Shown: positions 8,905 to 19,896 of the stretch, piece after piece
Layout of the letters: every line of letters starts with the position of its first letter
Numbering within the stretch: the first letter of the stretch is position 1
Origin: Paulinella micropora
Lineage: Eukaryota > Cercozoa > Imbricatea > Euglyphida
Reading direction: 5' to 3'
NCBI GenBank assembly: GCA_009731375.1
Contig: BJOX01000003.1
Coordinates: 401,414-421,775 of the forward strand
DNA: 20,362 nucleotides
Made by a program: the position numbers and the translations under genes
The notes under the pieces: generated by a model
The model's input: only the letters and a program-made list of their open reading frames with translations
Told to the model about the DNA's origin: nothing
The model's database searches: none

Positions 8905-9493
8905 AACCAACACATATATACATATATACATATATACATACATAAATACATACATACATACATACGTACGTACATACATACATACATACATACATATATG
9001 CAGCATACATACATACGTACATAGACATTCATACATACATACGTACATACATACATACATATATACATATATACATAAATACATATATACATAAATACAT
9101 GCATACATACATACATACACACATACATACATACATCACATGCATACATCACATAACATACATACATACATACATACATACATACATGCCTACCTACCTA
9201 CCTACCTACCTACCAACCTACCTACCCACCTACCTACCTACCTACCTACCTACCTAACTACTACCTATATCTACCTACCTACCTACCTACCTACCTACAT
9301 ACCTACCTACCTACCTACCTACCTACATACATACATACATACATACATACTACCTACCTACCTACCTACCTATCTACCTGTCTACTATCTTCCTACCTAC
9401 ATTCCTACCTACCTACCTACCTATCTACATACATACATACATACATACCCACCTACCTACCTACCTACCTACCTACATACATACATATATACA

Positions 9494-9524
<31 letters not shown>

Positions 9525-9535
9525 TATATATATAT
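8905..9535. repeat. (TACA)n / (TACC)n compound microsatellite
   Basis: (ATAC)n dominates to about 9182, (CTAC)n from about 9187 to 9480 with interspersed ACAT blocks, and (ATAC)n again to about 9520, ending in a (TA)n. The first part is the reverse complement of the (TGTA)n block at 8031-8506. Frames through it encode Thr/Tyr/Pro/Leu/His repeats only. Confidence 0.95.
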
Positions 9536-11083
9536 GTGTGTATGAGCCTTACGTGCATCCTTCCCTCATCAGTTCCATGCCTACCTATAGCTAGCTTATA
9601 GGGTGGTCGAGGATCCGGCCATTTCAATGTTTCGTGCATTTAGACCATTACATGACCAGCTTCTTACCTGCGATATATGTATCGCTTACGATCCATGTAT
9701 CGCTTACTATATATTCCTTTGCATCTTTTCCTTCATATCCTTCCCCGTTCTCATTGCTTGTTTGTCTGCCTCGCTTTATTGCTTTATGCATATATGTATA
9801 TATATAGCGTAAATTTTTGGTAATTATAAATATATATATATATCTATACATATATATATATGTATATATTGTATATGTATATATATACATATATATGTAT
9901 ATAATATTTTCTCCTATTAGTTGCTTTTTACTTATATTTGTTAATTTTAATATTGGATTTTTACAAGATGAGTTAAACACATTAATAATTAAAATTCCAA
10001 GTTAATGAGGAGGGGAAAACTAATTCTTAAAAGTCTAAGTTAGTGGGAAAAAAATGTTGCAGGCATCACCCCCCGGATAGCCGGTACAAAGTACCCTTTT
10101 CCTGGTGACAGGTGCACCAGCCTGTTTTTCAGTATTATTTGTCCGGATTGGACCTGATGCCATTTTTTCCTGGTCTGTTGCCGTTTTCCTTTTCTGCTTC
10201 ACTGAGCTAATACAACTAGACATCATTCTCATTCTTGAGGACTGTGGTTGTATTACAGATTTTTTATTGAGCTATCGTTGGGGGCATTACATTTGGAGTC
10301 CACATCACTAGGGTGATTTCTTTCTGTTTGCCACACAGGCATCCAGAACGAATTTGCTGACCTGTCTCACACGGGGACGTCAGACAAAACAAATCAGTGA
10401 CTCCAACACATAATCCTCATAGCTCTTTTACAAAACAAATAATTTGATTTGCCTCAAGTAGCCGGGTGTCTCGTACCCTCTAGCCCAATCCATCATAGTA
10501 TCTGTGTGCTCACAAGGAGACATCAGATACAGACTCTCTGTTGTTCTTGCTGTTCTCAGAGACCCAAGAAGAAGGAGGACAGAAGAGTGAAGAAACACAC
10601 ACAAAACACAAACATGCATAGGGACAGGAGCACAACACTTTACCCTTCTAGTTTGTGCATTTATCTGCATTATCTCACACATACGTCAGAGTATTTTTGC
10701 AAATCTCTGATCGTTCTCAAAAGTAGGTCTGAGAACCTATCCGACCGACTGTCGACTTCTCAAGTAGAGCTTCTCTAGCTTCTCTATTACTATCTGTGTG
10801 TAGGTCCAAGTGCCTCATACTAAATACAATATAGAAAAGAAGGAGGAGAAAGCAATTTGAGGAAGGAGGACAAGAAATCTGAGAAAATCTCAAAGGACTA
10901 CTTCTCTCAAACAAAAACAAACGTACAAACACTGATATATAGAGGAAAGAGGATCCCACTCTAACCTCTCTCTTAGTTTCTCTCTTCACTAGTCAATCGA
11001 CTGAAGGAGGAACAGAACTCTAACGAACGAAAACATAACATAGGAGCTGACACCGTCCTGCTGTTGTTTACTAATACTACACT
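9536..11083. other. Gene-free stretch leading to the retrotransposon
   Basis: AT-rich DNA with a (TA)n/(ATAC) tract at about 9795-9905. From about 10310 it becomes a purine/pyrimidine-biased sequence with GAAGAAGGAGGA-like runs (10566-10590, 10838-10875). The part next to 11084 would be the retroelement leader and 5' LTR if they survive, but I could not match any of it to sequence after 19010 and found no convincing primer-binding site. No believable gene on either strand. Confidence 0.5.
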
Positions 11084-12394
11084 ATGTCAACAGAGACTAG
11101 TGAGGTGAGTGAATATCTGGAACAAGAAGAAAAAATGCAAGAAGAAGGAGGAGGATTGAATGACGGAGGATACGAAGAAGAGGAAACAGGAGGAGGAGGA
11201 GGAGAGGAAGAAGACGAAGAAGGAGAAGGAGGAGGAGTAGAACAAACAGAGAGCACTGGGGTACACAATATACCACCTGCCTCTACAGGAGGAGGAGGAC
11301 GACAAACGATAAACTTGATTGAAGAGGGAGAGGTCTCAGAGGAGGATCAACGGTGGGTGAACGACCACTACGACCTCCCTAAAACCGCCTTTGATATTGT
11401 GATGGAGGCAAAGAAAGACACATATGTCTGAATCCCTCAGGATATGAGAAGAGCGGGGAGTCGCACCAAAAGGGATGTCTATATCCCATTGTCGGATATT
11501 GCACAGCATCTCTGCAAACTGGTCCTCTAATGTGGAGGAAAGGAAAAAGGTGCAACATATCAAGTTTGGGATTCACATAACCACCTTGAAATACTTGATG
11601 CTATCTTTGCGGTGTACTCCCAAGCTCTAATTTGGGAACGTTCGTACGGCCAGGGCGAGGGTTACCTCCAGTACACATACCCAAGAGCAAGGGCTAGACT
11701 CCTCGCGACGGGTCAGGACCCAGTTGATAACGAGAAAACGAAGACCAATTTCAGTTCGAGAAACACTTATGGGGTATTCGCATATTTTTCGACCGAATTG
11801 AAGGCTCTGGAGGCGGGACTGAGAGAAATGGAGAGAAACCTTACGAAGGCAGGAGAAACCCATCCTGTGATTGACGAGGTGGACAAAAATGACAGAATCC
11901 TGACCAAGCTCAGACTGTTGGTGGCTGCGTTGATGCACAAGGAGGCGTGGAAGAGATGGATTCCTACCAAGGATCACTCTCTCCTTAAAACAACCACAGC
12001 TGCACCACCTAACACCAACAAGGCAGGGGTTGATCAGTATGTGGAGAAATATAACTTTGTCAGGTCTGTTGCTGAGTTGACGGCCTATATCAGTTATGTT
12101 CAAAAACTACTGATAAGTGAGAAGGAGAAGGCGAAAGAGAGTGAGGAGTTCGCCGGGAAGTTGCAATTGGAGGAAGTGAAAGCAAGAGTGAGTAGTGCAA
12201 GGGCACTCCCTCCGGCATATCTTCCCCCACCAGCTCCTGCCCCACCAGCCCCTACACCCTCGGGCTCAACTACGGTGGTGGTCACAAACACGGAGAAGAA
12301 GGACAGACAAAACATCATAAATGCATTCAAGGGGAAGAAAGGAGGAGTGGCTAGTCTCATGCTCTATGCCAAGACGAGTTCAGAAAAAGACTAG
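11084..12394 (+). pseudogene. Gag-like region, first half (frame 2, broken)
   Basis: Opens with ATG at 11084 after a long leader. The first 75 residues are highly acidic (Glu/Gly-rich), then a stop TGA at 11429-11431 and TAA at 11528-11530 interrupt the frame. It reopens as a 260-aa stretch from 11612 with a helical, charged segment and a Pro/Ala-rich linker near the end ('PPPAPAPPAPTPSG'). No recognised capsid motif; assigned to Gag by position upstream of protease and RT. Between 11530 and 11611 another frame also looks coding, so an extra frame change there is possible. Confidence 0.6.
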
Positions 12395-13991
12395 TACGTA
12401 CTCTGACTCTTCGCTCCTAGGCAAGCTCAAAGAGATCAATGCCTGCATCAAGTCTTTTCCCTGTTATGAGACTCAAGAATACGATGCTCTTGCTACGGTT
12501 CTTGGTCAGTCTCTAATCCAAAAGGCTTTGAGAAAGCAAGAGGAGAATAAGAGAAAGAGTTCGACAGGCCTAGACGCTCAGTGCGAACTGGCGGTGGCCA
12601 CACTCATTTCATATTTTCAATCTCATGGATACCAGCATCTCTGCACTGGTACTCTAATAGGATTTGAAATCTTTGAGACAGTGGCGATGAGTTTGAGGCG
12701 TTCTGCTAGCTTGGCGGCGACCCTTACGGAGGTAGTTTCCTCCTATGGGCTATTCTATGGCCGCAAGTCAATCATTCTCTATTTTTTGTCGGCATTGCAC
12801 TCAGTGCACCCGAGCAAACTTACGCAACTCATGCAACAATGCCCAACGTTTAGCGTAGTGAAGTCCAAGAACTTCCTCGAGACACAAGTGTTCGACGCTA
12901 CAGTTGGAAGCGTTGCCCCGGCAGCACTTTTCCAAGAAGTTATGAGTGCATGCTCGAACTTGGACACAGTCACGGAGGCACACATGGCACAGGCAGGAGG
13001 TGTACCTGTTGGCGCGCAAGCCACGTACACAAGTCGAGTTGCTGGATGGAAGAGCTGGTATGCCAATCAGTGTGATGACGGCGAGCTAAGAGAGGCGATT
13101 ATTGCCTATATGAAGAGGATGGACAAGAAGCAGGAGGAGAGGGAGAGAAAAAAGAACAAACAAGCCCCTCAAAGGGGATGAGGAGGAGGAGGAGGAGGAG
13201 GACGAGAAGGAGGAGGAGGACGAGGAGGAGGAGCATGGAGAGTAGCCTCGAGGTGGCAGGGAACCCCTCAGAGAGGAAGAGGAGGAGGTCGGGGATATAA
13301 TCCTCATGGAGGAAGAGCTCTTCGAGCTCCAGCCCCCCCACCTAGAGGACTAGGAGGCTCATGGGCAAGCTCCAACCCAAACTTCGGTCGAGGTCAGGCC
13401 CATAACACTGCCTCGGGTACCGATCCGTCATCCTACCCAGACGAAACTGACGGTAATCGATTCGAGGTGGTGGAATGACTGGAGGAAGAAGAAGAGAGGA
13501 AGGAGAAAACTGTAAAGTTTAACCCTAAAGTTACAGTGTTTTCTATTGATGTTGTGCAGACTGGGCCAACACTTCCTCTCTGTGAGAGCCAAGACGTGGG
13601 TATACAGAGGCTACAGCCCCAAGGTAGCTTCATACCCGTTCACACGTCACGATTACCAATGATAACTGATGCAAATAGGAAGGCGAAACTAGCGATGGAG
13701 GCGAGGAGGCCAATGGCGCGGCCAAGCAAGCAATCACGAACTGACTCAATGTCAACGATCGCGGCGGGCGGCGAGAAAAAAGACAATAAGTGCGCTCAAG
13801 TGCCACAAGTCAATATCACTGACATAGTAAACGCACCGATACCGCTGAATAATAAAAACGTTAGTGAGGGGAAACAAGAGGAGAAGAAGGAGGAGATGAA
13901 GGACTTGGAGACAAGACTCCAAAATTTGGAACGCAAAGTTCTTGTTCTCGCAGCAAATATACACAGGCCCGATGCTTTGTGTTATACATAA
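12321..13991 (+). pseudogene. Gag-like region, second half with a Gly/Arg-rich (RGG-type) tract (frame 3, broken)
   Basis: Frame 3 takes over around 12385-12395. About 12400-13170 encodes a helix-rich globular segment that could be a capsid domain. After TGA at 13179-13181 the same frame continues through 13182-13475 with 'GGGGGGREGGGRGGG' and later 'QRGRGGGRGYNPHGG', an RGG-type nucleic-acid-binding tract. After TGA at 13476-13478 it continues with an acidic linker and a short coiled-coil-like end ('LETRLQNLERKVLVLAAN') to TAA at 13989. No CCHC zinc knuckle was seen in any frame, so the RGG tract may be this element's RNA-binding part. Confidence 0.6.
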
Positions 13992-14306
13992 CTTTATTGT
14001 GAAACTTTGAAAACCGTATTAAAAGTTGGTAATGATACGATGGCGAATATTAATATTGTCGGCCGGAAGTTTTTAAATCGATACCGGGACTGGGTGGACG
14101 TAAATATGAAAAATTCGACGGGCACTTTGAAGGGAGTGAGTAGCCGGACGGTCATCACGGGCATCATCACACTGACCTTTAAATTAAAATCCGCACGAGT
14201 ATACCGCATGGACCTTTATGTCGTCCCCGGTTACCACGGATCAATATTACTGTCGTATGAGCAATTGGCTACGATGGGGGCTGTGATTGCGCCGCACGGC
14301 GAGTGA
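13992..14306 (+). pseudogene. Retropepsin-like aspartic protease region with DTMA in place of DTGA
   Basis: The same frame as the upstream Gag part, separated from it by the TAA at 13989-13991. 'VGNDTMANINIVGRKFL' (D-T-M-A at 14034-14045) lies where the catalytic DTGA/DSGA of retropepsins is expected, and the end 'GSILLSYEQLATMGAVI' matches the usual C-terminal pattern (I-L-x-x-x-x-L...GAVI). Length (about 100 aa) and position before RT fit. The Gly-to-Met change at the active site would be expected to harm activity. The frame ends at TGA 14304 and coding moves to frame 1. Confidence 0.6.
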
Positions 14307-16434
14307 TATATGGAGTAAAAAGAGGTCCTCAGAAAAGAGCGATATTGATCCCTTTAGCGCCACTGACTCGTATGAGGCTTATGAGCTGAGTCTAGCGACG
14401 GATCACAAAAAGATGGCCATCGTGCATGAGGCACTTGAGGTGTATGTTCACCCCCATGTCACAAGACCGGAGGAGCTGTCCTGGACCGACAATTGGGAAT
14501 CCCAAGTGTGCACTGTCACAGTTCCGACATGCCATTGGGACAAAAAGTCTATTGATGACTTAATTGAGAAGCGGAAGGAGGAGATAATATGTGTCGCACA
14601 AAGAAGCCAGTCGTTGGCGAGATTCGCGGAAGGAGTAAGAGCAGATGTCCACATTACTAGTGGATACCGTTTCCATGCCAAAGTAGGAGAAGAAAAAAGG
14701 GAGGCGTTTGTTCCAAGGAGAACGGGGCGAATCCCGGATACTCCACCAGAAACTATTAAAAGTTTTATTACTGATTTCTGGGGTGACGAGCCCACGTGGC
14801 CGCGTTCACTAACTGAAGTGAAGAAATGTTTACGGACTTTATTTGAAAATAATAAGTCGTATACTATTATCCTGCCATATAATGAGAAGGCGATATGGGC
14901 GCAGGAAATAAGGGACAGTCTTATTGATCATCCTATACCCTCTCGCAAGCAACAGCTAGTGGTGGCTTGTCGTTTGGGAACTCGTGAGCAGAGCAGTGCA
15001 TACAAGCGGAAGCTCAGAGACCTCGACAAGTTGAAATTGATACCGCAAGCATTCACATGCTTTGATGGTTTTTACACCCGTAAAGCTCCTTTGCAATACG
15101 CGAGACTCATTGACATGCTGGTGGAGCTCGGTAAAGATGATGAGCCGGACACGGTCACGTATGAAAAGACGGGCCTAGATGATGTCTCGGAAGAGGACTT
15201 AGGCTTGGAGGAGGACAGAGAACCCCTCAAGCAGCATAAGNNNNNNNNNNGAAGATTTCCAAGAGGCGGCGCGGAAAATCTAGAAGAAGGAGTAGGCACG
15301 GAGAGAGAGAAGGAGCTTTTAAAAGCCAAATTGGAGGCGGACAAAGAAATTTTTGACCCTCCATATGCAGGTGGTGTCAAGCCTGAGGATTTCACAGCGA
15401 TTATTTACAAAATACCGGGCGCGGAGCCGTCACCGGCACCACGAAGGGCGAACTTGAGTATACATAAGGCGAAGATAGCGGAGGAGCTAGCAAGACAGCT
15501 GCTCAATGAGGACTTTATTGAGAGATCAACATCTCCAATAGTCTCACAGCCGAGAATAGTGCCGAAGCCAGGAGGAGAATGGCGCCTGACAGTTAACTAT
15601 GCTCGTGTTAACAAGGTGCTGGAGGAAGAGAGAAATCCTCTCCCGACATTAGAAGAAGGAAGGAGAGTACTGCGGAATGCAAAATTCTATTCGGTCATTG
15701 ACCTTAAGAACGGCTTCTGGCAGATACCACTGGAGGGAAAGTCCAGATGGCTGACGGCGTTTGTGGTGAGTATGGAGATATACCAAGGGAAAGTGCTTCC
15801 AATGGGCATCAAGCAAGCCCCAGGACTCTTTCAGAAGGCGATGCAGAAGATGCTAAGCAGTCAGTACGATGATCTGACAGACGGAGGATTTATGAGAAGA
15901 AGGGGACAGAAAGCAGGACAATATGCATTTTGCTATATCGATGACATTATCGTATACTCCAACACAATGGAGGAGCATATCGATCATCTGTCCGATATAT
16001 TCAGGCGCATCGGAGCTTTTGGCCTGAAGTGCAATCTGAAGAAATGTCAACTTGCCAAGACGAGTGTGACATATTTAGGGTACGAGATCTCTCATAACCG
16101 AGTCTCGATATTTAAGGAGAAGAGGGAGGAGATTATGAATCGACCGATACCGAAGAACCGCACTGAACTGCACTCATTCCTTGCGATGGCGCAATACTAT
16201 AGCCAGTTCATACCCGATTGGGGTGCAACACGTGCTAAGTTGGAGAGAATGATTGATTTTGGAGACTTTGAGAAGTGGGATGAAGAGGCTTTGCAAGCGT
16301 TTCATACGCTCAAAGATCTTATTTACAAAGACCCGAAGGATGGAGGACTGGTGTTAACGATGCCCGACTTCACGAAACAATTCGTAGTCGATACAGATGC
16401 ATCTAAGTTTGCGATTGGGCTAGCAGGAAAATGA
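14287..16434 (+). pseudogene. Pol part 1: long PR-RT spacer, reverse transcriptase, start of RNase H (frame 1)
   Basis: The first 320 residues (to the 15241 gap) are a charged region with no recognised domain, unusually long for a spacer before RT. RT follows at about 15460-16080: 'EWRLTVNYARVNKV', catalytic Asp in 'SVIDLKNGFWQIPL' (15700), 'LPMGIKQAPGLFQKAM', the box 'CYIDDIIVYS' (YIDD at 15934-15945) and 'KKCQLAKTSVTYLGYEIS'. The connection domain and the first RNase H aspartates ('VDTDASKFAIG', 16390-16398) follow. TGA at 16432 then closes the frame and RNase H resumes in frame 2. The catalytic residues of RT are all present, so damage is by frame, not by active-site loss. The real translation start within pol is unknown. 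Confidence 0.9.
15241..15250. other. Assembly gap (10 N) in pol upstream of RT
   Basis: Placeholder-size gap between the spacer region and the RT domain. The reading frame is the same on both sides with 10 Ns, but the true length is unknown. Confidence 0.95.
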
Positions 16435-17565
16435 GGAGAAGAAATTACGCCCAATCATGTTCATCAGTAGAAAGTTGTGTGCGGCGGAGAGAAACTATTG
16501 CACAAGGCAAAGAGAGGCGTTGGCGGTGGTATGGGCCCTCAATAGGCTCAGAGAGTATTTGTGGGGAGGACGTCAATTTATTTTTAGAACTGATTATCAT
16601 AACCTGTTATGGTTGATGAATCATGAACAGACGGGACTGCTAGCGCGGTTGCAAGCGTTCTTGTCTTGCTTCGATTTTACAATGGTCCATCTACCGGGGA
16701 AGCGAAATGTGGTCGCTGATAGCCTCTCTAGGCTAGAGTTTAACTCAGAAGTATCGGCGTTGGTGCCCACGGTGGAGATGGAAGACTTGTCCACTGACAA
16801 GGTGTATGAGGTCAGCCACATTGAGGCGATGGAGATGGCGAGTGGAGTCCGATATTACCGCACGGGTCTACGGTACAGTCCACAAGGCCCGGATCACGGG
16901 ATATGTTGTGAGCTACATACCCAGGAGGACGCTGAGTGGTCCTATGAGGTATATGAGAATGCGAAGGCGAACATGAAGGAAGAAGAGGAGACGCAGGAAG
17001 TTTATGCGGAGCCTCCTCAAGAGCGGAGAAGTGACCTAGACGATGACTCGGAGAGGATAGGGGTATGGCTAGAAGATGGTACTATCCATATAGCCTCGCC
17101 TACCGCATGGAGGCAACAACAGGCTCAAGATCCGGAGTTTAAGGAACTCATACAGTTGTATCAGAACCCGGATGAGCTAAAGATGACGAAAGCGATCAAA
17201 GATCANNNNNNNNNNAAAACACCGCTGAAGGCAAATTTTGGCCTGATCGGCGAATTTCCTCTTCATGCGGGGATGTTTGAGTTTATACACATTGATCATG
17301 TGGGACCTTTCCCAAAATCGATGGAAGGTTACAAATACCTCCTTACGGCTATTGACAGAGCCACCAATTATGTGTGGATCATCCATGTCAAAGACGTTAC
17401 CGGCAAGACGACGGCCGAAGCGCTGATCGATAGGATCATCTCACAGATCGGAGTACCAAGAAAGATATGTTCTGATCGAGGCTCGGACTTTAATAACGAG
17501 GTCATCGACAAACTATCTAAGTATTACGGGATGAAATGGCAATATGTTACTGCCTATAACGCGAG
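16435..17565 (+). pseudogene. Pol part 2: RNase H remainder and integrase N-terminal half (frame 2)
   Basis: Frame 2 carries 'MFISRKLCAAERNY', 'REALAVVWALNRLREYL', 'TDYHNLLWLM' (Asp at about 16592) and 'HLPGKRNVVADSLSRLE', the standard Ty3/gypsy RNase H series. A linker of about 150 aa, rich in Glu, runs to the 10-N gap at 17206-17215. After the gap comes the integrase core: first Asp in 'FIHIDHVGPFPKS' (17294) and second Asp in 'ICSDRGSDF' (17474). The HHCC zinc-binding segment that should precede the core is absent, and the gap sits exactly where it belongs. Around 17555-17565 the frame shifts to frame 3. Confidence 0.85.
17206..17215. other. Assembly gap (10 N) at the integrase zinc finger position
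   Basis: The gap falls between the RNase H-integrase linker and 'KTPLKANFGLIGEFPL', the part that normally follows the CxxC of the HHCC finger. It therefore probably hides more than 10 bases. Confidence 0.9.
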
Positions 17566-19010
17566 CAAATGGGAAAATCGAGCGCGTACACAGACCCCTC
17601 AAAGCCTCGCTAAAGATGTATTGCAAGAAGAAGGAGAATCAAAGAGCATGGGTCGAGGCAGCACCATCATTTGCGTTTGCAATCAACTGTCTACCCTCTA
17701 CGGCGTTAGGAGGCTCGAAGAGCTCAATCTCGCCATATCAGCTAGTATATGGGCGTGAGCCTGATATCCCGACTTCGCTCCTTCACCCAAAAGACACTTG
17801 GGCGGATGCGGATGAGTTGTTTGGGATGAGACTTAGAGTGAAGATGGAGGCGGAACAAATAGTCAGGGCGCATAGAGAGGCGGAGCGCCGAAAGACTGAT
17901 GCTGAAGGGGTGCGACAAGCGCACTTGGATCAGATCAAGTTCCAGGTCGGGGATATTGTACTATTGTACCATCCTCAAGTCCCGAAGGGAGTCAGCTCTA
18001 AGCTGTTCACTCACTGGAAAGGACCTTATCAGATTATGGAACAGACGGGACCTCTGAATTACAAGATCAGGGGTAGAGGGAAGGTGCAAATTGTGAATGT
18101 AAGAAGGCTGATTAAGTATGATCCCTTCTTACTGGAAGATGAATCCGTTGAGGAGGCGTTAAAACGGATGAAGGATGATTTCAAAGAGGTGCCGCCCATC
18201 CACAAGGAGGCTGGCATAGACCAAGACGATGCTTATCGGGCACCGATAGCTGAGAAGGAGGAGAGTGAGGTGGACAGCAAGGAGAAGACTGACCGCATAA
18301 GCGCGGTGGGGACTCAGTCCAAGTCTCCGCGAGAGCATAGCGGAAAGAAGGAGAAGATCACAGAGGCGCAGCTAAGGAGAGCGCGGAATGATCTTATCAA
18401 CGACCAACCGAGGAAGGCGATGAGGTCGATGAGATCAAAGGACGTCCACCAGGAGGAGGAGGGGACGGACACTGACCCAAACGCGGGCAACGTTGAGATT
18501 GTCCATGAGCGATGGAAGGAAGGCGATGCGATAGCAACCATCGCATGGGTGAAAAATGTTTTCTATCTGATGAGACCAGCGGAACAACATGTCGCTGATG
18601 ACACTCTCTCAGACTTATACTTGATGCGGGTCGTGGCGGTCCCACGACAGATGCGTGTCACACGGACACTCAAAATATCATCAGCCGCAAAAATAATGCA
18701 ACCGATACTCCAGTTCTGGAGAAGTATGGACCCGGTCGAGGATCCAAAGGCAAGACATTATCTGCCAGTATATAAAGACGCAAAAAGTCTCGAGACATGG
18801 GATGATACAATTACTCCCAGAGACAAGGATTACACTGCGTGGACCATTCAGACACTGCCAAGAGGAGTGCTTGACGTCCCTTTTGACTTATCGTTGGGCG
18901 GAATCCCTAACAAGATCTGGGACATTCTCGAACAGTCAAAGTTCGATTTAACTTTTGTTGGTGGCCCACCACCAGGCAAAGAAATCCGCGCCAGAAGACG
19001 AAGGCAGTAA
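17544..19010 (+). pseudogene. Pol part 3: integrase C-terminal half, GPY/F module and long C-terminal extension (frame 3)
   Basis: Real coding in this frame begins near 17560. It supplies the third catalytic residue, Glu in 'NGKIERVHRPLK' (17580), then 'SPYQLVYGREPDIP', a helical segment and the GPY/F-type module 'HWKGPYQIMEQTGPLNYKI' ending 'VRRLIKYDPF' (about 18010-18135). After that the protein continues for about 290 residues to TAA at 19008: a charged linker, then a more globular part ('WKEGDAIATIAWVKNVFYLM', 'LSDLYLMRVVAVPRQM') and a basic tail ('RARRRRQ'). No chromodomain signature was seen. The extension could be a targeting domain. It is free of stops, unlike gag. Confidence 0.85.
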
Positions 19011-19040
19011 CAAAGAAACTATTTTTCTTTATGCGTCTCA

Positions 19041-19046
19041 AATAAA
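19041..19046 (+). promoter_or_regulatory. AATAAA polyadenylation-type signal
   Basis: AATAAA lies 31 bp after the pol stop codon at 19010 and fits a retroelement or 3' LTR polyadenylation signal. The hexamer alone is common in AT-rich DNA. Confidence 0.4.
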
Positions 19047-19707
19047 CTGATTGATTGCCCACGGCGTATCATGATTTGATCATGCATCATCAGTTATTAT
19101 TATGAATATTAAAATGACTCAGTGATATAACTTGGCATTCGATCGCAACATACGTGCGAAAGGTCGATCGACAACGATACTACACCGTAGACGGGGATCG
19201 CTAGTATCGACGATGACGAGGACGTCGATGGTCCGAAAGAGAGGGGTCGTGCAGTCGGGCTGCGTCTCGGATTGGCCTGTTGAGTCATTCGGATGGCCGA
19301 CCAGGCAAGGGCGTCGTCGTGGTAATCCTGTTGTGTGAGCTGGCCAGTCATATCCACGTCTGGACTTGAAGCAACTTCCTGTTCGGGGGAAGCCAGATTG
19401 GAGCTGTATTGAGCGATGGTATTCCCGGTGTATGACCCTCTTCCAAGTCCTGGGATGATGTTCTCGAAAAATGAAATGTTCTCTGAACTTCCATTAAATT
19501 ATTTTTTTACGATACATTATGTACTGTCGTACCTGTGCACGGTCAATCTCTACTTGTGTCGGTATACCGCAGGGTTGGGTACTTACACCCCGACTTCGGA
19601 TATAGTTATTAGGACTGGCCCCCTAGTACTATATTATAGGATATCCGCTTTAGACAAGGGTATGTCATTAAAAAGACCATGTATTTACCGTCGGATCTTC
19701 GTGCGGA
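19047..19707. other. Gene-free stretch after the retrotransposon
   Basis: Holds a hairpin CATGAT-TTG-ATCATG at 19070-19084 and CG-rich segments with several CGATCG/GTCGA motifs (19139-19230). If a 3' LTR exists it should be here, but I could not match it to sequence before 11084. Open frames on both strands are short and of unconvincing composition. Confidence 0.5.

Positions 19708-19763
<56 letters not shown>
19708..19763. repeat. (AAT)n tract 1
   Basis: About 18 uninterrupted AAT units. It is followed by a flank related to that after tract 2. Confidence 0.95.
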
Positions 19764-19896
19764 GTGCTTCTCTGTCAATGGCTGATGCATTTCTGCACAT
19801 GCGCCTCCATCGTCTCACCCGTGAGGGGAGTACGAAGAATTGACGATAAGCTCTAATGACACCCCCGCAAGGGCAGTTCCAACACTTCCAGACGGG

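Larger units (their letters stand above)
11084..19010 (+). mobile_element. Degenerate Ty3/gypsy-type LTR-retrotransposon body
   Basis: Domain order is Gag-like, retropepsin-like, reverse transcriptase, RNase H, integrase, GPY/F, which is the order of Ty3/gypsy (Metaviridae) and not of Ty1/copia. All parts are on the plus strand, and coding capacity passes through frames 2, 3, 1, 2, 3, each change being in the +1 direction. In-frame stops interrupt Gag at 11429, 11528, 13179, 13476 and 13989. Two 10-N gaps lie inside pol. No LTR pair was recognised, so the element ends are unknown. This copy is unlikely to make its own proteins. Confidence 0.9.

Noticed and set aside
8002-9601. Many long open frames over the microsatellites, up to 214 aa
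   Set aside because: They are four-letter peptide repeats created by tetranucleotide arrays with no stop codons; composition is not that of a protein.
11084-11431. Stand-alone acidic protein gene of 115 aa
   Set aside because: The same frame resumes after the stop and leads into the Gag-like region, so it is better seen as the broken start of gag.
11429-13478. UGA recoding (selenocysteine or alternative code) to explain the gag stops
   Set aside because: TAA stops and frame changes occur too, and genes in the window end at TGA and TAA, so decay is simpler.
10311-19700. LTR pair flanking the retrotransposon
   Set aside because: No shared stretch could be recognised between 9600-11083 and 19011-19700, and no convincing primer-binding site or polypurine tract pair was found.
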